Source: Wagnerdoeblera sp046292685
GTDB taxonomy: Bacteria > Pseudomonadota > Alphaproteobacteria > Rhodobacterales > Rhodobacteraceae
NCBI RefSeq assembly: GCF_046292685.1
Contig: NZ_JBKBQM010000002.1
Span: forward strand, 62,001 to 126,000
Length of the DNA: 64,000 nucleotides
Reading direction: 5' to 3'
Made by a program: the position numbers and the translations under genes. Positions within the stretch are counted from its first letter, which is position 1. Every line of letters starts with the position of its first letter. Of this stretch, positions 63,154 to 64,000 are shown piece after piece. The notes under the pieces were generated by a model that did not search any database, had not been told where the DNA came from, and saw nothing but the letters and a program-made list of their open reading frames with translations.

Positions 63154-63492
63154 ATGCACCTTGTCCCCGTCACACGCGACGGCATCGAACCCGAAGTTGC
63201 CCGCCCCGATCCCGAAAAGGTCGTGGCGGGCGACCCCGTGCATATCACCTGGAACATCGAGGAGCGGGGCGGGCTTTACGCGGGGCTGTGGCAATCCACC
63301 GCCGGGGCCTGGCGGGTGGATTACACCGAATGGGAATACATCCGCATCCTGTCCGGCCACAGCATCCTGACCGACGCGGCCGGGGCGGAAACGCATTTGC
63401 GCGGCGGCGATTCCTGGGTCATCCGCCCAGGCTTCCGCGGGGTCTGGACCGTCGTGGAAACCACCCTGAAGGAATACGTCATCCTCGCCTGA
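63154..63492 (+). CDS. Cupin domain protein (DUF861, EutQ-like)
   Basis: A 112-residue single-domain cupin with the pattern GLYAGLWQSTAGAWRVDYTEWEYIRILSG, then GGDSWVIRPGFRGVWTVVET, matching DUF861 proteins that often accompany amino-acid or opine catabolic genes. The usual metal-binding histidines are not obvious, so binding rather than catalysis is possible. It starts 11 bases after the binding-protein stop and is followed by a strong terminator, closing the operon. Confidence 0.83.
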   Translation: MHLVPVTRDGIEPEVARPDPEKVVAGDPVHITWNIEERGGLYAGLWQSTAGAWRVDYTEWEYIRILSGHSILTDAAGAETHLRGGDSWVIRPGFRGVWTVVETTLKEYVILA

Positions 63493-63517
63493 ACCGGGGG
63501 GCGGGCGGCGAAAGACC

Positions 63518-63544
63518 AAAGGCGGGGCATGGCCCCGCCTTTTT
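63518..63544. terminator. Bidirectional terminator after the cupin gene
   Basis: A perfect 11-bp stem (63518-63528 and 63532-63542, AAAGGCGGGGC and its complement) with a three-base loop, followed by T residues on the plus strand. It lies between convergent genes and can also end the L,D-transpeptidase transcript. Confidence 0.85.
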
Positions 63545-63582
63545 CCGTTGCCCTGCGCGGCAAGAGGGCGCGCCTTGCCCGA

Positions 63583-64000
63583 TCAGTTGATCGGCGTTGC
63601 CGCTTCCTTTTCCAGCGCGGCATCCACCGCTGCGTCGCCTTCGATCTTGCGCGATTCTGCGACGCTGCGCACCTTCACCGTCGTCGAAACCGGAACCTTG
63701 GTGTAAAGGTCAAGGATGTCCTGGTTGTAAAGCCGGATGCAGCCCGCCGACGTGGCATTGCCGATCGAGGTGTAGTCGCCCGTGCCGTGGATACGGAACA
63801 TCGTATCCTTGCCGCTGCGGTAGAGATACAGCGCCCGCGCGCCCAGCGGGTTGTCCGGCCCCGGCCCCATGCCCCCTGCAAGGGCCGCGTATTTCTCGGG
63901 CTGCGTGCGCACCATGTTGGCGGTCGGGGTCCAGTAGGGCCATTCCGCCTTGCGCCCGACATAGGTGGTCGACCGCAGGCCACGCCCCTCGGCCCCTACA
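63583..64000 (-). CDS. L,D-transpeptidase (YkuD domain), N-terminus cut by the window edge
   Basis: The visible 138 codons encode the C-terminal half of a YkuD/ErfK-type L,D-transpeptidase, which forms 3-3 peptidoglycan cross-links or attaches lipoproteins to peptidoglycan. The catalytic block is FRIHGTGDYTSIGNATSAGCIRLYNQD, given here as HGTGDYTSIGNATSAGCIRL (His and nucleophile Cys). Upstream, WPYWTPTANMVRTQPEKYAAL and NPLGARALYLY are typical. The frame stays open to base 64000, so the start and signal peptide lie outside. Confidence 0.92.
   Translation of the reverse strand, partial: VGAEGRGLRSTTYVGRKAEWPYWTPTANMVRTQPEKYAALAGGMGPGPDNPLGARALYLYRSGKDTMFRIHGTGDYTSIGNATSAGCIRLYNQDILDLYTKVPVSTTVKVRSVAESRKIEGDAAVDAALEKEAATPIN

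Overview
The window is a 64 kb, GC-rich, gene-dense piece of chromosome. It most probably comes from an alphaproteobacterium of the Rhodobacterales (Rhodobacteraceae). The evidence is the high G+C third-position bias, a ccmF-ccmH-enoyl-CoA hydratase group, the perM-like/hdaA/ppk/ppx order, a SAM-II riboswitch in front of metZ, and DUF1523 and DUF6638 family genes. I see no rRNA, tRNA, CRISPR, insertion sequence or prophage genes. No stretch longer than about 260 bases lacks a gene. The sequence looks like ordinary chromosome with some accessory catabolic and uncharacterised loci.

Layout. 1-8037 (minus): the distal end of the division and cell-wall cluster, transcribed murB-ddl-ftsQ-ftsA-ftsZ-lpxC-bamD, with a terminator after ftsZ; bamD runs off the left edge. 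8120-11400 (minus): cytochrome c maturation (ccmF, ccmH) plus an enoyl-CoA hydratase homologue. 11610-18997 (plus): an amidase, a PerM-like permease, the DnaA regulator hdaA, polyphosphate kinase, a Ppx/GppA phosphatase and a small DUF465 protein. 19060-21108 (minus): a DadA-type amino-acid dehydrogenase and a lytic transglycosylase. 21315-24262 (plus): two uncharacterised proteins and gatB.

24228-35148 is a catabolic locus. A LacI-type regulator faces a seven-gene operon coding for an unsaturated-uronyl hydrolase, KduI, an 823-residue uncharacterised protein that looks like a polysaccharide lyase, and a complete sugar ABC importer. An alpha/beta hydrolase lies tail to tail with it. Together they suggest import and intracellular breakdown of uronic-acid oligosaccharides. 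35263-39537 holds glycerol use (glpD, glpK, with a strong promoter) and a Na+/Ca2+ exchanger. 39534-43658 (minus) is a Mn/Zn-type ABC importer under a Fur/Zur/Mur-like box; both permeases carry winged-helix-like tails. 43766-47399 (minus) holds a small membrane protein, LrgA/LrgB, nusB, ribH and a RibB fused to a degenerate GTP cyclohydrolase domain.

47519-53506 holds an EamA transporter, a glutathione transferase, metZ under a SAM-II riboswitch with its own promoter, a VasI-like protein, a LysR regulator and urate oxidase PuuD. 53600-60217 (minus) is a compact six-gene cluster: a coiled-coil protein, an unknown protein, an AAA+ ATPase, a DUF6638 protein, a small membrane protein and a DUF1523 membrane protein. 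I recognise no function for it, and it is the best candidate here for an undescribed system. 60338-63492 (plus) encodes an M20 peptidase, an orphan peptide/opine-type binding protein and a cupin. An L,D-transpeptidase runs off the right edge.
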